Positions 36,173 to 44,440 of a stretch of DNA of 64,000 nucleotides are shown here, in pieces. The notes beneath the pieces are model-generated. The model saw nothing but the letters and a program-made list of their open reading frames with translations, made no database searches and was not told the DNA's origin. Both the position numbers and the translations under genes were made by a program. Within the stretch, counting starts at the first letter, position 1, and every line of letters starts with the position of its first letter. This DNA is from Clostridium rhizosphaerae (GTDB lineage Bacteria > Bacillota > Clostridia > Clostridiales > Clostridiaceae), in contig NZ_JAESWC010000018.1 in NCBI RefSeq assembly GCF_016765585.1, positions 186,001-250,000 of the forward strand, read 5' to 3'.

Positions 36173-36943
36173 TTACTCCTTCCCTTCAAGAATATCCTTA
36201 ATTCTTAAAAGTGCGTAATCTACTCCAACTACTATTTTGCCATTGCCTTTATCAATTACAGCATTTCCTATCTCTAAACTGTTATCTTTTAGTATAAAAA
36301 TATCACCGAAGAAACCGAGCTGTTCTTTCCAATTGTCAATCTGAGCCTTTAGTTCTTCAAGGTGTAAACTATTGCATCGTATAATAAAATTTTTAGAGTT
36401 TTTAGAAGTCTCAAGGGCACTTAAAATCATTTCATTTATCATACCCTTGTCTTCTATTTCTCTCTTTATAACGCTTTTAGAAATTGTTAATATAAGTTCA
36501 CTAATTTCACTTGTCTTTTCTTTTAAATAATTTTCGTATTCTGATTTTGCATTATTTAATAATTCATGAGCCATTGATACAATACCTTCAGCTTCAAGCT
36601 TTGCGCTGTCAATAGTTTCATAGTATGCCTTATTAAAGCCCTCCAGCTGCCCCTCGCTAAAACCTTGCTCAAAGGCTTCTTTTTTAAGCTGCTCAGCCTT
36701 ATTAAACGCTTCTTCTTCTAATTTTCTTATCTCATCAAATGCTTTTAATTTTATTTGCTCACTTTGCCTTCGAGCATTTTCCAATATATTTTTAGCTAAG
36801 TTCTCATAACTCTCTATATAAGGCTTTGTACTTTTTTCAACCTCAGGGTCTACTATTTTTTCTATCTCAATATTAGTAACAATTTCCCTTAAGCCTGTAG
36901 GCTTAACGCTGTTATTTTTTATAACATTATACGATGATTGCAT
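36173..36943 (-). CDS. fliH: FliH-like regulator of the export ATPase
   Basis: 256 residues: a disordered N-terminus (about 1-45), a long charged coiled coil with Ala/Glu/Gln repeats (ENARRQSEQIKLKAFDEIRKLEEEAFNKAEQLKKEAFEQGFSEGQLEG), then a FliH/VATPase-E-like C-terminal domain. It binds FliI as a dimer. The ATG at 36943 follows AGAGGTGG; a GTG at 36952 lies within it. Confidence 0.9.
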   Translation of the reverse strand: MQSSYNVIKNNSVKPTGLREIVTNIEIEKIVDPEVEKSTKPYIESYENLAKNILENARRQSEQIKLKAFDEIRKLEEEAFNKAEQLKKEAFEQGFSEGQLEGFNKAYYETIDSAKLEAEGIVSMAHELLNNAKSEYENYLKEKTSEISELILTISKSVIKREIEDKGMINEMILSALETSKNSKNFIIRCNSLHLEELKAQIDNWKEQLGFFGDIFILKDNSLEIGNAVIDKGNGKIVVGVDYALLRIKDILEGKE

Positions 36944-37940
36944 CTTCGCCACCTCTAGAGATTACAATTTCGCCAGCTTCATCTAATCTTCTAATTACCG
37001 AAACAATCTTTTGCTGTGCTTTTTCAACATCCATAAGTCTTACTGGTCCTAAGAATTCCATATCTTCCTTTAAAGCGGCAGCAGCTCTCTTTGATTGATT
37101 TCTGAAAATAGCATTAGCAACTTCTTCCGAGCAGCCTTTAAGGGCAAGTGCAAGTTCCTTAGTATCAACCTCTCTAAGAACTCTTTGAATTGATACATCA
37201 TCAAGCGTAATAATATCTTCGAATACAAACATAGACTCTTTGATTTTTTCGGCAAGTTCTGCATTCTCTTTTTCAAGACCCTCTGTAATATTCTTTTCTG
37301 TAGTTCTATCAACCTGATTCAATATATCAACAAGTGTCTGAACCCCTCCTAGAACAGTCATATCAGACTTAACAACGCTTGATAGCTTTGTATCAAGAAC
37401 CTTTTCTACTTCCTTGATTACAGCTGGTGAAGTATTGTTCATAGAAGCAATTCTAAGTGCAACTTCAGACTGTACATCCTCTGGAAGTGCTGAAAGAATC
37501 TGACCTGCCTTGTCTGGCTGCAGATAGCAAAGTACAAGAGATATAGTTTGGGGATGCTCATTTGAAATTATATTTAAAAGCTGATGAGCATCGGCCTTTC
37601 TTGCAATGGAAAAAGGTCTATACTGTTGTGTAGCTTCAGTGACCTTTTCCATTATTTCTTTAGCTCTTTGAGCACCAAGAGCTTTTCCAAGAAGTGTCCT
37701 TGCATATTCAAGTCCACCTTCGATGATAAAGTCCTTGGCCTTATTTATTTGAATAAATTCATCTAATATTTCTTCCTTCTGTTCCGGTCCTACTGAAGTA
37801 ATATTAGCTATTTCATAGGTAATCTTTTGAATTTCTGATTCAGGAAGCTTTTTTATAATTCCTGAGGCTGCATCTGGACCCAAGGTTATAAATAGTATTG
37901 CAGCTTTCTGAACACCAGTTAATTTTGTCTCCTTAGCCAC
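36927..37940 (-). CDS. fliG: Flagellar motor switch protein FliG
   Basis: The rotor protein that contacts the stator, 337 residues. It has N-terminal LTGVQKAAILFITLGPDAASGIIKKL, the middle-domain EHPQTISLVLCYLQPDKAGQIL, and a C-terminal torque helix FEDIITLDDVSIQRVLREVDTKELALALKG with charged residues. It ends inside the start region of fliH. Confidence 0.97.
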   Translation of the reverse strand: MAKETKLTGVQKAAILFITLGPDAASGIIKKLPESEIQKITYEIANITSVGPEQKEEILDEFIQINKAKDFIIEGGLEYARTLLGKALGAQRAKEIMEKVTEATQQYRPFSIARKADAHQLLNIISNEHPQTISLVLCYLQPDKAGQILSALPEDVQSEVALRIASMNNTSPAVIKEVEKVLDTKLSSVVKSDMTVLGGVQTLVDILNQVDRTTEKNITEGLEKENAELAEKIKESMFVFEDIITLDDVSIQRVLREVDTKELALALKGCSEEVANAIFRNQSKRAAAALKEDMEFLGPVRLMDVEKAQQKIVSVIRRLDEAGEIVISRGGEDAIIV

Positions 37941-37946
37941 TAACTA

Positions 37947-39539
37947 TCACCTCTCATCTTCAGCCAGCCAAGATTTTATAATATCGGCAACCTGTTCTGG
38001 TTTTTCAGCTGCATATCTTTTTATTTCTTTTTCAATATGAGATCTCTCACTATTACTTTCATTATCAAAATCTATTGGCTTAAACTCTACTTGTACTTTC
38101 GGCTCTTCGTTTCCTATAAGCACGTCAATACCTTTAGGAGGCACAATAGCTTCCAATTGTTCTTCCTGTGGCAAGCTCTTTTTTCTCCTTCTTGCCATAG
38201 CAATTATAAATATTATTAAGACAATTAAACCTGCTCCTCCAGCAACAAGCTCCTTATATAGAGTCATCTTTTGAGTCTGAGCATCAGCCTGTTTCATTTC
38301 ATCTATAGTTTTTTGAGCAGCCTGAAGGTCAGTAGTATCAAACTTCATTCCTTCTACAGTAATTGTATCGCCTCTATTTTGATCATAGCCTATAGCATTA
38401 GAAACTAAATCTTTAATTTGCTGCTGCTGAGTGCTGTCGAGTGTTCCATCAATAATAACAGAGGCGGTTAACCTTTTTACAGACCCAGGTGCTTTAACAG
38501 TTTTAGTTTCACTTTTGCTTATTTCATAATTCTTAGTTTCTTCTTCATGTGTTACATTACCATTAGTATTGGTAGTTGTAGTTGTAGTACCATTTGTCAT
38601 ATTATTATCTACTGGACTTTGCGATGGTCTTGTAGTTGTAGCACCATTTGTATCTCTAGTATACTTTTCGCTCACAACAGTTCCCTTAGGGTCAACAGTA
38701 TTGGTTGTACTTTGAACTGCATCAAAATCCACATCAGCATTTACCTTAACAGTTACCTTATTTTTATAGGGCTTTGAAAGCTGTTCCATTGCCTTGGTTT
38801 CAAGCTGCTTTTCTAAATTGCTTTTATACTGCTGCTGCTTTTCAGTTGCACTATTTATAGCCATTTTATCTTCATCAAACAAATCCTTTGTTAAAAGCTT
38901 CATTTTATCATCAACAACTTGAACATTTTCTTTTGGTAAATTTTTAACACTTCCAGTAACAAGTGCTACTATTGCTCTAACCTGATCATCGTTTAAAGCT
39001 TGTCCTGATTTCATAATTAATGTAACTGATGCACTTGCTGGGGTAGAATCCTTTACAAACACACTATCTTCAGGTAAAACCAAAGTAACTCTGGCTTTAT
39101 CTATTTGAGGAAAACTTTTTATTGTCTTTTCTAGTTCAGCTTGAAGAGCTCTCTGATATTTTATTTTTAGTTCTGCATCAGTTGATGAAAACGTATTGCC
39201 TGTGTCAAATAACGCCCATCCGCTGCTAGTTGAATCGATTTGCGGAGCTAACTGAAGTCTAAGAGAATCAACCTGTGTGCTGGGAACAAGAATAGAATTT
39301 CCTGAAATCTTGTAATCAGTAATTTTCTGCTGTTTTAATTGATCCATTACAGCCTTTGCCTGGTCTGATTCTAAATTAGCAAACAAAACACTATATTTTG
39401 TGGAACCTAAAGACACAGTTAAATAAATAGCAACAATCAATACTCCAATAAAACTAACCCCCAAAGCTATCTTCACACCACTTTTTAGATTCTTCCACTT
39501 ATCGTATTGCTTTTTAAAAAAATCCGATAGCTTACCCAT
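37947..39539 (-). CDS. fliF: Flagellar MS-ring protein FliF
   Basis: 530 residues with two membrane segments (about 26-47 and near 433-452) flanking the ring-building motifs of the periplasmic domain (LESDQAKAVMDQLKQQKI; KARVTLVLPEDSVF). The region around 300-345 is Thr/Asn-rich low complexity. The cytoplasmic C-terminal tail (IEKEIKRYAAEKPEQVADIIKSWLAED) binds FliG. It lies 6 nt upstream of fliG. Confidence 0.96.
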   Translation of the reverse strand: MGKLSDFFKKQYDKWKNLKSGVKIALGVSFIGVLIVAIYLTVSLGSTKYSVLFANLESDQAKAVMDQLKQQKITDYKISGNSILVPSTQVDSLRLQLAPQIDSTSSGWALFDTGNTFSSTDAELKIKYQRALQAELEKTIKSFPQIDKARVTLVLPEDSVFVKDSTPASASVTLIMKSGQALNDDQVRAIVALVTGSVKNLPKENVQVVDDKMKLLTKDLFDEDKMAINSATEKQQQYKSNLEKQLETKAMEQLSKPYKNKVTVKVNADVDFDAVQSTTNTVDPKGTVVSEKYTRDTNGATTTRPSQSPVDNNMTNGTTTTTTNTNGNVTHEEETKNYEISKSETKTVKAPGSVKRLTASVIIDGTLDSTQQQQIKDLVSNAIGYDQNRGDTITVEGMKFDTTDLQAAQKTIDEMKQADAQTQKMTLYKELVAGGAGLIVLIIFIIAMARRRKKSLPQEEQLEAIVPPKGIDVLIGNEEPKVQVEFKPIDFDNESNSERSHIEKEIKRYAAEKPEQVADIIKSWLAEDER

Positions 39540-39567
39540 TCATAGCACTCCTTATAATATATAATAA

Positions 39568-39870
39568 CTATAACTGCATCCTATTGATTTCCTGATAAGC
39601 TTCAACAAGCTTATTTCTGATTTGAACAGCAAGCTCTAAAGACATTTTAGCCTCTTCTGTACTTAGCATTACTTGATGAATATCAACATCATCACCTTTA
39701 ACAAATTGCTCTGTAATATCGTCTGCTTGTATCTGTTGATCATTAACCTCATCTAACTTTTGCTTTAAAGTATCAAAAAAGCTACTATCATTTTCCTTGC
39801 TGGTAACCTTATCAGCAGTTTTCATACTGTCAAAAATACTGCTGTCTGGAACAAAACCATTTATCTTCAT
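39568..39870 (-). CDS. fliE: MS-ring/rod junction protein FliE
   Basis: 100 residues with the FliE C-terminal motif VMLSTEEAKMSLELAVQIRNKLVEAYQEINRMQL. FliE joins the MS ring to the rod and is the first export substrate. It lies between flgC and fliF. Confidence 0.94.
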   Translation of the reverse strand: MKINGFVPDSSIFDSMKTADKVTSKENDSSFFDTLKQKLDEVNDQQIQADDITEQFVKGDDVDIHQVMLSTEEAKMSLELAVQIRNKLVEAYQEINRMQL

Positions 39871-39882
39871 ATTCTATTCTCC

Positions 39883-40317
39883 TTATCTCCCGATTTCTAA
39901 AGCTTTTGAAAACATTCCTTTTTCTGCATTCATTGCGTTAACATTAGCTTCGTAGGCACGCGTGGATGCTATCATATCTGCCATTTCGTTTAAAATATTT
40001 ACATTTGGCATATTAACATAGCCTTCAGCATCAGCATCTGGATTTGAAGGATCATATACTCTTCTAAGTGGTGATTGGTCCTCTTCTATTCCTACTGCCT
40101 TAACTCCCAAAAGCTTATCTTTAGTTTGCCCTGTCTGATTATCAATAGCACTATCTAAATTCTCTTGGAAAACTGCAATCTTTCTTTTATAAGGTTGTCC
40201 ATTTTCTCCTCTTGTAGTATTTACATTTGCTATATTGGAAGCTACAGTATCCATTCTAAGTCTCTCTGCTGAAAGTCCGCTTGCACTTATTCTTAAAGTA
40301 TTAAAAGCATTAATCAT
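39883..40317 (-). CDS. flgC: Proximal rod protein FlgC
   Basis: 144 residues with N-terminal [31 protein letters not shown] and C-terminal [38 protein letters not shown], the FlgC signatures. [11 protein letters not shown] is the characteristic loop. It lies 8 nt after flgB. Confidence 0.96.
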   Translation of the reverse strand: MINAFNTLRISASGLSAERLRMDTVASNIANVNTTRGENGQPYKRKIAVFQENLDSAIDNQTGQTKDKLLGVKAVGIEEDQSPLRRVYDPSNPDADAEGYVNMPNVNILNEMADMIASTRAYEANVNAMNAEKGMFSKALEIGR

Positions 40318-40325
40318 AATATTTA

Positions 40326-40730
40326 TTATTTACCTCCATTAACTACATATCTTTCTAGTGATAGTCTGCTGTTAACCTGACTTATTAGTGCATTATACAT
40401 AAGCTGATTTGCTGCTTGATTTGCCATTTCATTATCTATATCTACATTATTTCCATCTTGCCTTGTGCTTGTTGAGGTGTCTTGTTGAACACTAATATCG
40501 CCACTTTCGCTTCCATCTTTAATATGTTTTTCTTCAGTGGTTTTTAAATCAAGTGAATCTATGCTTTTGTTTAGATTCTCTTCAAAAGAAACTGTATATT
40601 TCTTATATCCCTTTGTATTAATATTAGCTATATTGTTTGCAGTAACCTTGCTTCTTAGTGAGGAAGCATCAAGCCCCTTCTTTAAAAGGCTATATGTTTC
40701 AGAACTATTCGACAAATTATTTATACTCAT
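40326..40730 (-). CDS. flgB: Proximal rod protein FlgB
   Basis: The first gene of the 22-kb flagellar operon. 134 residues; [44 protein letters not shown] is the N-terminal rod motif, and [32 protein letters not shown] the C-terminal one. The ribosome site is GAGAGGA. An early class gene, so not expected to need sigma-28. Confidence 0.95.
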   Translation of the reverse strand: MSINNLSNSSETYSLLKKGLDASSLRSKVTANNIANINTKGYKKYTVSFEENLNKSIDSLDLKTTEEKHIKDGSESGDISVQQDTSTSTRQDGNNVDIDNEMANQAANQLMYNALISQVNSRLSLERYVVNGGK

Positions 40731-40802
40731 ACAATCCTCTCCATAATCATTTAGGTTATTTTTCCATTAATATTGCACATTTCGCGGTATTTAATTAATT
40801 TT

Positions 40803-40831
40803 ATTTTACATGAAAACAGATTATTTGTACA
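40803..40831 (-). promoter_or_regulatory. Candidate sigma-A promoter of the flgB operon
   Basis: On the minus strand TGTACA (40826-40831), 17 bp, TAAAAT (40803-40808), 72 bp before the flgB start. It is a fair but not strong match; other AT-rich options exist in this gap. Confidence 0.4.
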
Positions 40832-40980
40832 CTTATTTTTTTACTATTATGCATTTACGACAATTTTTTTATACTAAAATTTGTTTAATATGCCAATTAC
40901 GATAAACTGTTTGTGGGCAACCATTTCCTGCTATCAGTATATAAAAGTTTCATAAATTTGCTAAACTATAATAAAGAAGA

Positions 40981-41009
40981 CAAAAAAAGACTTGGAATTA
41001 TCCAAGTCT
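40981..41009 (-). terminator. Terminator of the short flagellin gene
   Basis: AGACTTGGA, loop TAAT, TCCAAGTCT followed by TTTTTTTG on the minus strand, 25 nt after the stop codon. A textbook intrinsic terminator. Confidence 0.93.
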
Positions 41010-41033
41010 AATATCAGTATTTTAATATTTTTA

Positions 41034-41897
41034 CTATCTTCTCATATTCTCTAATATTTTAAGTATATCCTGCGGTAATTTGTTTGTTTGAGCCATTAAT
41101 GCAGTTCCTGCCTCTGCAAGTATATTATCTTTTGAAAACTCCATCATTTCTTCAGCAATATCTGCATCACGAAGGCTGCTGTCTGCTCCTTCCATTCTAT
41201 CGCTAATTTCATTTAAATCATTAAAGCTGCTGTCTAATCTGTTTTCAATAGCTCCATATTTGCTGTTTATTGAGAGTACATTATCAATTACTCCGTCAAT
41301 TACCTTTAGAGCATTATCAACCCCGCCAGGAGCTGTAACATCTATATTCTTTAATAAATTTCCGCTTTTATCTGATAAGTTGTCAATTCTTAAATCACAC
41401 ATAGGTATTTTAACAACTTCGTCTTTATTAGCACCCACAGACATAGATAACTCATTAGCAGCCTCGTTAACAGGGTCCATATCATGAGCTAAAAGCTTAA
41501 CACCATTAAACTCCATATTATTTGCAGCATCGTTTATGCCCTTAAGCATTTGGTCTATTTCAGTCTTTATTGTTTTTTTATCTTCAGGACTATTAGCACC
41601 ACTTCCAGCCTGCACAGTCAATTCCCTTATTCTACCTAAGTACTCATTAATGTTTCCCAGTGCCCCCTCTGCAGTTTGCAGCATACTTACCCCGTCTTGA
41701 GTATTACGGCTGGCCATTTGAACTCCGCGTATCTGCATCCTAATCCTTTCACTTTGCGCTAAAGCATCTGGATTATCTTTAGCACTATTTACCTTTAAAC
41801 CAGAAGAAATTCTAGAAAGAGCCTTACTTTGTTTTTGAAGAATTTTTGACTGCTCATTATAAATATTCTGCGATGCCAAGTTATGATATAATCTCAT
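41034..41897 (-). CDS. Short flagellin-family protein
   Basis: 287 residues of flagellin D0/D1 sequence only. N-terminal LASQNIYNEQSKILQKQSKALSRISSGLKVNSAKDNPDALAQSERIRMQIRG and C-terminal LRDADIAEEMMEFSKDNILAEAGTALMAQ are clear, with almost no variable middle domain. It differs from hag (471 residues) in starting MRLYHN rather than MIINHN, so it is a minor or specialised filament subunit. The upstream TAAA-N15-CACGATAA site predicts sigma-28 control. No CsrA-type hairpin is seen in its leader. Confidence 0.9.
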   Translation of the reverse strand: MRLYHNLASQNIYNEQSKILQKQSKALSRISSGLKVNSAKDNPDALAQSERIRMQIRGVQMASRNTQDGVSMLQTAEGALGNINEYLGRIRELTVQAGSGANSPEDKKTIKTEIDQMLKGINDAANNMEFNGVKLLAHDMDPVNEAANELSMSVGANKDEVVKIPMCDLRIDNLSDKSGNLLKNIDVTAPGGVDNALKVIDGVIDNVLSINSKYGAIENRLDSSFNDLNEISDRMEGADSSLRDADIAEEMMEFSKDNILAEAGTALMAQTNKLPQDILKILENMRR

Positions 41898-41938
41898 CTA
41901 TTACCAACTCCATCGTTTTTATCTCTATTATAAGTTAA

Positions 41939-41965
41939 TTATCGTGCACATAAAACAAAACTTTA
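41939..41965 (-). promoter_or_regulatory. Sigma-28 promoter of the short flagellin gene
   Basis: TAAA (41962-41965), exactly 15 bp, CACGATAA (41939-41946). Seven of eight -10 bases match the GCCGATAA form. Confidence 0.8.
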
Positions 41966-41975
41966 ACATTTTTTA

Positions 41976-42009
41976 TAAAAAAGAGTCGAAGCACTGCTCC
42001 AACACTTAA
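41976..42009 (-). terminator. Terminator left behind by the flagellin fragment
   Basis: AAGTGTTGGAGC, loop AGT, GCTTCGACTCTT (imperfect stem with G-U pairs) followed by TTTT on the minus strand, directly after the flagellin remnant. It mirrors the position of the hag terminator. Confidence 0.6.
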
Positions 42010-42013
42010 TTTT

Positions 42014-42092
42014 TTATCTTAATAACTGAAGAACACCCTAAGGCAGACTGTTTGCCTACGCAAGCATTGCCTTTGCTGACCATCTGCCAGAT
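42014..42092 (-). pseudogene. Flagellin 3' fragment
   Basis: The last 20 codons align codon for codon with the hag end. This copy reads AMLA-stop-ANSLP-stop-GVLQLLR, against AMLAQANQQPQQVLQLLR in hag. Two glutamine codons have become TAG. About 25 further nt upstream align loosely; the rest of the gene is gone. Nucleotides such as TTCTTCAGTTATTAAGATAA are identical to hag. A relic of a third flagellin gene. Confidence 0.85.
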
Positions 42093-42241
42093 TAAACTAG
42101 TAATTAACTCCTCCATGACTAATTATATTTTCTGTTTTTCCTCACCGAGATAACTTCTTATCTTCTTATCATGATATCGCGATATCTATTTTTCTAGTTA
42201 ACTTCTTCATTGATTTATAATACTGTTTACTTGTTAAACAT

Positions 42242-42415
42242 TTATATGGCTCTTTTACTATTATTACTTTCATAAATTTCTCCTCTAAGTATTTCCACAT
42301 CCTTTGGTGTATTGATAGCTAGTCTTAACTCTCCATTCTCACTTCTTGCAACTTTTACAATTATTCTTTTGTCAATAACTAATTACTCACCAGGTTTTAT
42401 TCCCAATACAAGCAT
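42242..42415 (-). pseudogene. csrA: Second csrA gene with an in-frame stop
   Basis: A 58-codon frame reading MLVLGIKPGE, TAA, then LVIDKRIIVKVARSENGELR, LAINTPKDVEILRGEIYE and on to a normal stop. Every CsrA landmark is present (MLV, KPGE, the A-P-K-x-V/I-x-I-L-R motif), but codon 11 (42383-42385) is a stop where family members have Ser or a similar residue. AAGGAGG precedes the ATG. It diverges from the live csrA at 49143, so it is an old paralogue, not a recent copy. Readthrough cannot be excluded. Confidence 0.88.
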
Positions 42416-42440
42416 ACTTAATTCAACCTCCTTGAAGAGA

Positions 42441-42518
42441 AAAATAAAAAAGGGATGATTAATACTACTCATCACCTCTTCCTGAGGTGATGTAGATAAT
42501 CATCCTTGGTTTTTTATT
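42441..42518. terminator. Strong bidirectional terminator upstream of the broken csrA
   Basis: GGATGATTA (42453-42461) pairs with TAATCATCC (42497-42505) outside an inner ATCACCTC/GAGGTGAT stem. T-runs follow on both strands (GGTTTTTTATT plus; CTTTTTTATTTTT minus). On the minus strand the loop reads AGGAA. Confidence 0.85.
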
Positions 42519-43056
42519 ATTTTGATTTCTATTTATATTGTCGAGTAGACAAAAATAACTTTAGAAGAAATTTTATGAGGCTCTGCTTATTTCTTATTTC
42601 TAATATTTCTTTCTCTTGAAGTCCTGTAGCTTTCATATATTAATATCTTTTTATTATAATCATTAAAATGACTTTTAATTATTACAATATTACACTTTTT
42701 TAAATGTATATATACTTATTAATTTTAATCCTTTTATAGAAAATACAAACTAACTATTATATATACTATAAATATTGTAATTAAGTAATATTGTAATATT
42801 TATAGATAAACCGTTCAATAATCTAAGTTAATGTACTTACAAAGTTGTTACATAATCTTTAGAGACTACAATCTTATCATAAATAAATTTACATCATAAC
42901 AATTAAACAGATATGTCTGTAATTGCTTAAAGGCTTACAAATAAAGATTTCAAGCCGCTATATTATTATTTATATCAACTTATGCTGCCCAAAGTCATGA
43001 TATAAACGGGCAGTGCGCTTAGGAAGTACTTCCAAGCTTCACTGATGCTGAAGGAT

Positions 43057-43097
43057 AGAAAAAAGCACCAGCAGCCATAATTCCAACTACTGATGCT
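43057..43097 (-). terminator. Terminator of the yjfB-like gene
   Basis: AGCATCAGTAG and CTGCTGGTGCT pair fully (with G-U pairs) on the minus strand and are followed by TTTTTTC, 30 nt after the stop codon. Confidence 0.8.
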
Positions 43098-43126
43098 TAC
43101 TCTAGGATTTTTCCATTCATTTATAA

Positions 43127-43306
43127 TTATACCCTTACATCCAAGTGCTGACCAAGATTAGGATCAACTGACATATTACTTATCATCTTAGTCATTTGTA
43201 ACGAAATCTCTTTGCTTGTATCCATTGCCAGCTTAGTTATTGCTAAACCAGCTGATTGCTGAACCTTTGATTGACTCAATATCATAGACAATGCTGCAAT
43301 ATCCAC
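43127..43306 (-). CDS. YjfB-like putative motility protein
   Basis: A 59-residue protein with a GTG start behind GGAGG: VDIAALSMILSQSKVQQSAG at the N-terminus, and DPNLGQHLDVRV at the end. DIAALSM..LSQ..V, an Ala/Met-rich amphipathic helix and the NLGQ.LD.RV tail are the pattern of the small YjfB putative motility family. It is the only intact gene between the two flagellin genes. It has its own terminator and probably an extended -10 promoter (TGTTATAAT near 43430). Confidence 0.8.
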   Translation of the reverse strand: MDIAALSMILSQSKVQQSAGLAITKLAMDTSKEISLQMTKMISNMSVDPNLGQHLDVRV

Positions 43307-43595
43307 GTTTAAACCTCCATTTATAAAAACAATATATTCTAAAATAGTGTTATTTTCTTACATGTTTATATATAATTCCTAAGCTTTTAAAGCTTCTTCT
43401 TCATCTATAAAAATATTATAACATAATTTTTGTAGTATAAATAACATATCTTCAAAAAATAAGTTACTACTCAAGTACTTGCTAGCTTAGCATATTAGTT
43501 AATTAGTTGATGTTTATAATGATTGCAAGATATTGTTTTGAATACAGCACCTTTTTATTACTAATGCTAATGAAAATATGTAAAAGGAAAAGAAT

Positions 43596-44376
43596 ATGAA
43601 AAATAATCTAACACAAGTTGAAATGAATATTTTATTAGTAAGTATATTAGGTGATGGCAACCTTGCTCTTTATGGCAGAAGTAAAAATGCTTATTATAGA
43701 GAACATGGATGTGATAAACAAGTTGATTATAGAATGCGGAAAGCTATGCTCTCCAAGCTATCATATATTTACTGAACTTTATAGTATTTTCTATATAAAT
43801 AAAATAAAAACTATTACTTAACAAAATGTCAAGTTGCTTAATCATCCTATAGGACTGGCTTGTTTTTATATGGATGATGGAAACTTAGTAATTGATTCTA
43901 CAACTAGAAAGAATAAGGTTAAATATCTATTCCCAAGAACTTCCCTCTATTCATTAAGCTTTTCTAAAGAAGAAAATATTATTCTACTAGAACATATAAA
44001 AAATACTTTTAACATAGAATTCAAACTTAAAAACAGACCTGATGGAAAACATTATATATTAGAATTAAACAAGCAAAATTAGATTATAAAATTTATAGAT
44101 TTAGTCTCACCAACAGTAAAAGAAATTTCTTGTATGACTTATAAGATTAATATTCAGGAAAAACTAATTGCAAAGCAAAAACAGTTAGAACTAAATAATA
44201 TTCAATCTGTATTATCAACACTTCATCCCAATGATACCTCATATTCAAGCCAAGAAGTAAATTTGTTAGTTCAATTAAAGAAATCAGGAGTTAGTAGCAA
44301 AGATATAGCAACCACTTTGAATAGAAGTTACTGGAGTGTAGTAGATAAGATTAGACGATCGCGAATTGAAAACTAA
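43596..44376 (+). pseudogene. Decayed LAGLIDADG homing endonuclease
   Basis: Three frame fragments form one ancestral protein of about 260 residues. The first (59 codons, 43596-43775) holds VEMNILLVSILGDGNLALYG, a first LAGLIDADG-type motif. After a deletion/frameshift near 43740-43752 the frame continues SPSYHIFTELY, meets an in-frame TAA, then HPIGLACFYMDDGNLVID, the second motif. A TAG at 44080 splits off the C-terminal part, which ends in a helix-turn-helix-like KKSGVSSKDIATTLNRSYWSV. It lies convergent to hag. No intron or intein was found around it. Confidence 0.8.
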
Positions 44377-44387
44377 TTAAAAAAGTT

Positions 44388-44430
44388 TAAGAAAAGAGCC
44401 AGAACATCACTGCCCTGACTCTTCTTATAT
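44388..44430. terminator. Terminator of hag, shared with the endonuclease relic
   Basis: AAGAAGAGTCAG and CTGGCTCTTTTCTT pair across GGCAGTGATGTT, followed on the minus strand by TTTTCTTAAACTTTTTT. Confidence 0.8.
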
Positions 44431-44440
44431 TGTTCTAAAA

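Larger units (their letters stand above)
40731..41033. other. 303-bp gap: flgB promoter region and short-flagellin terminator
   Basis: It holds a terminator for the flagellin at 41034 and the upstream region of the large flagellar operon. Otherwise it is AT-rich; no coding frame is seen. Confidence 0.75.
42416..43126. other. 711-bp region with terminators and no recognisable gene
   Basis: Between the broken csrA and the yjfB-like gene lie a bidirectional terminator (42441-42518) and the yjfB terminator (43057-43097). Near 42980-43060, short inverted repeats (CTGCCC/GGGCAG and GGAAGTACTTCC) occur. The rest (42520-42960) is AT-rich. I found only frames of under 40 codons, with no recognisable product. 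Confidence 0.6.

Noticed and set aside
38240-38720. Thr/Asn-rich repeat in fliF as a sign of frameshift
   Set aside because: The frame is open through it and both membrane segments and the FliG-binding tail are in frame; it is a low-complexity periplasmic loop.
42520-42660. Possible 35-codon gene (MKATGLQEKEIL...)
   Set aside because: No ribosome site at proper spacing and no recognisable family; alternative frames are equally open in this AT-rich stretch.
43596-44376. Group I intron or intein around the endonuclease relic
   Set aside because: I found no split flagellin exons or splice-site residues flanking it; the gene appears free-standing.
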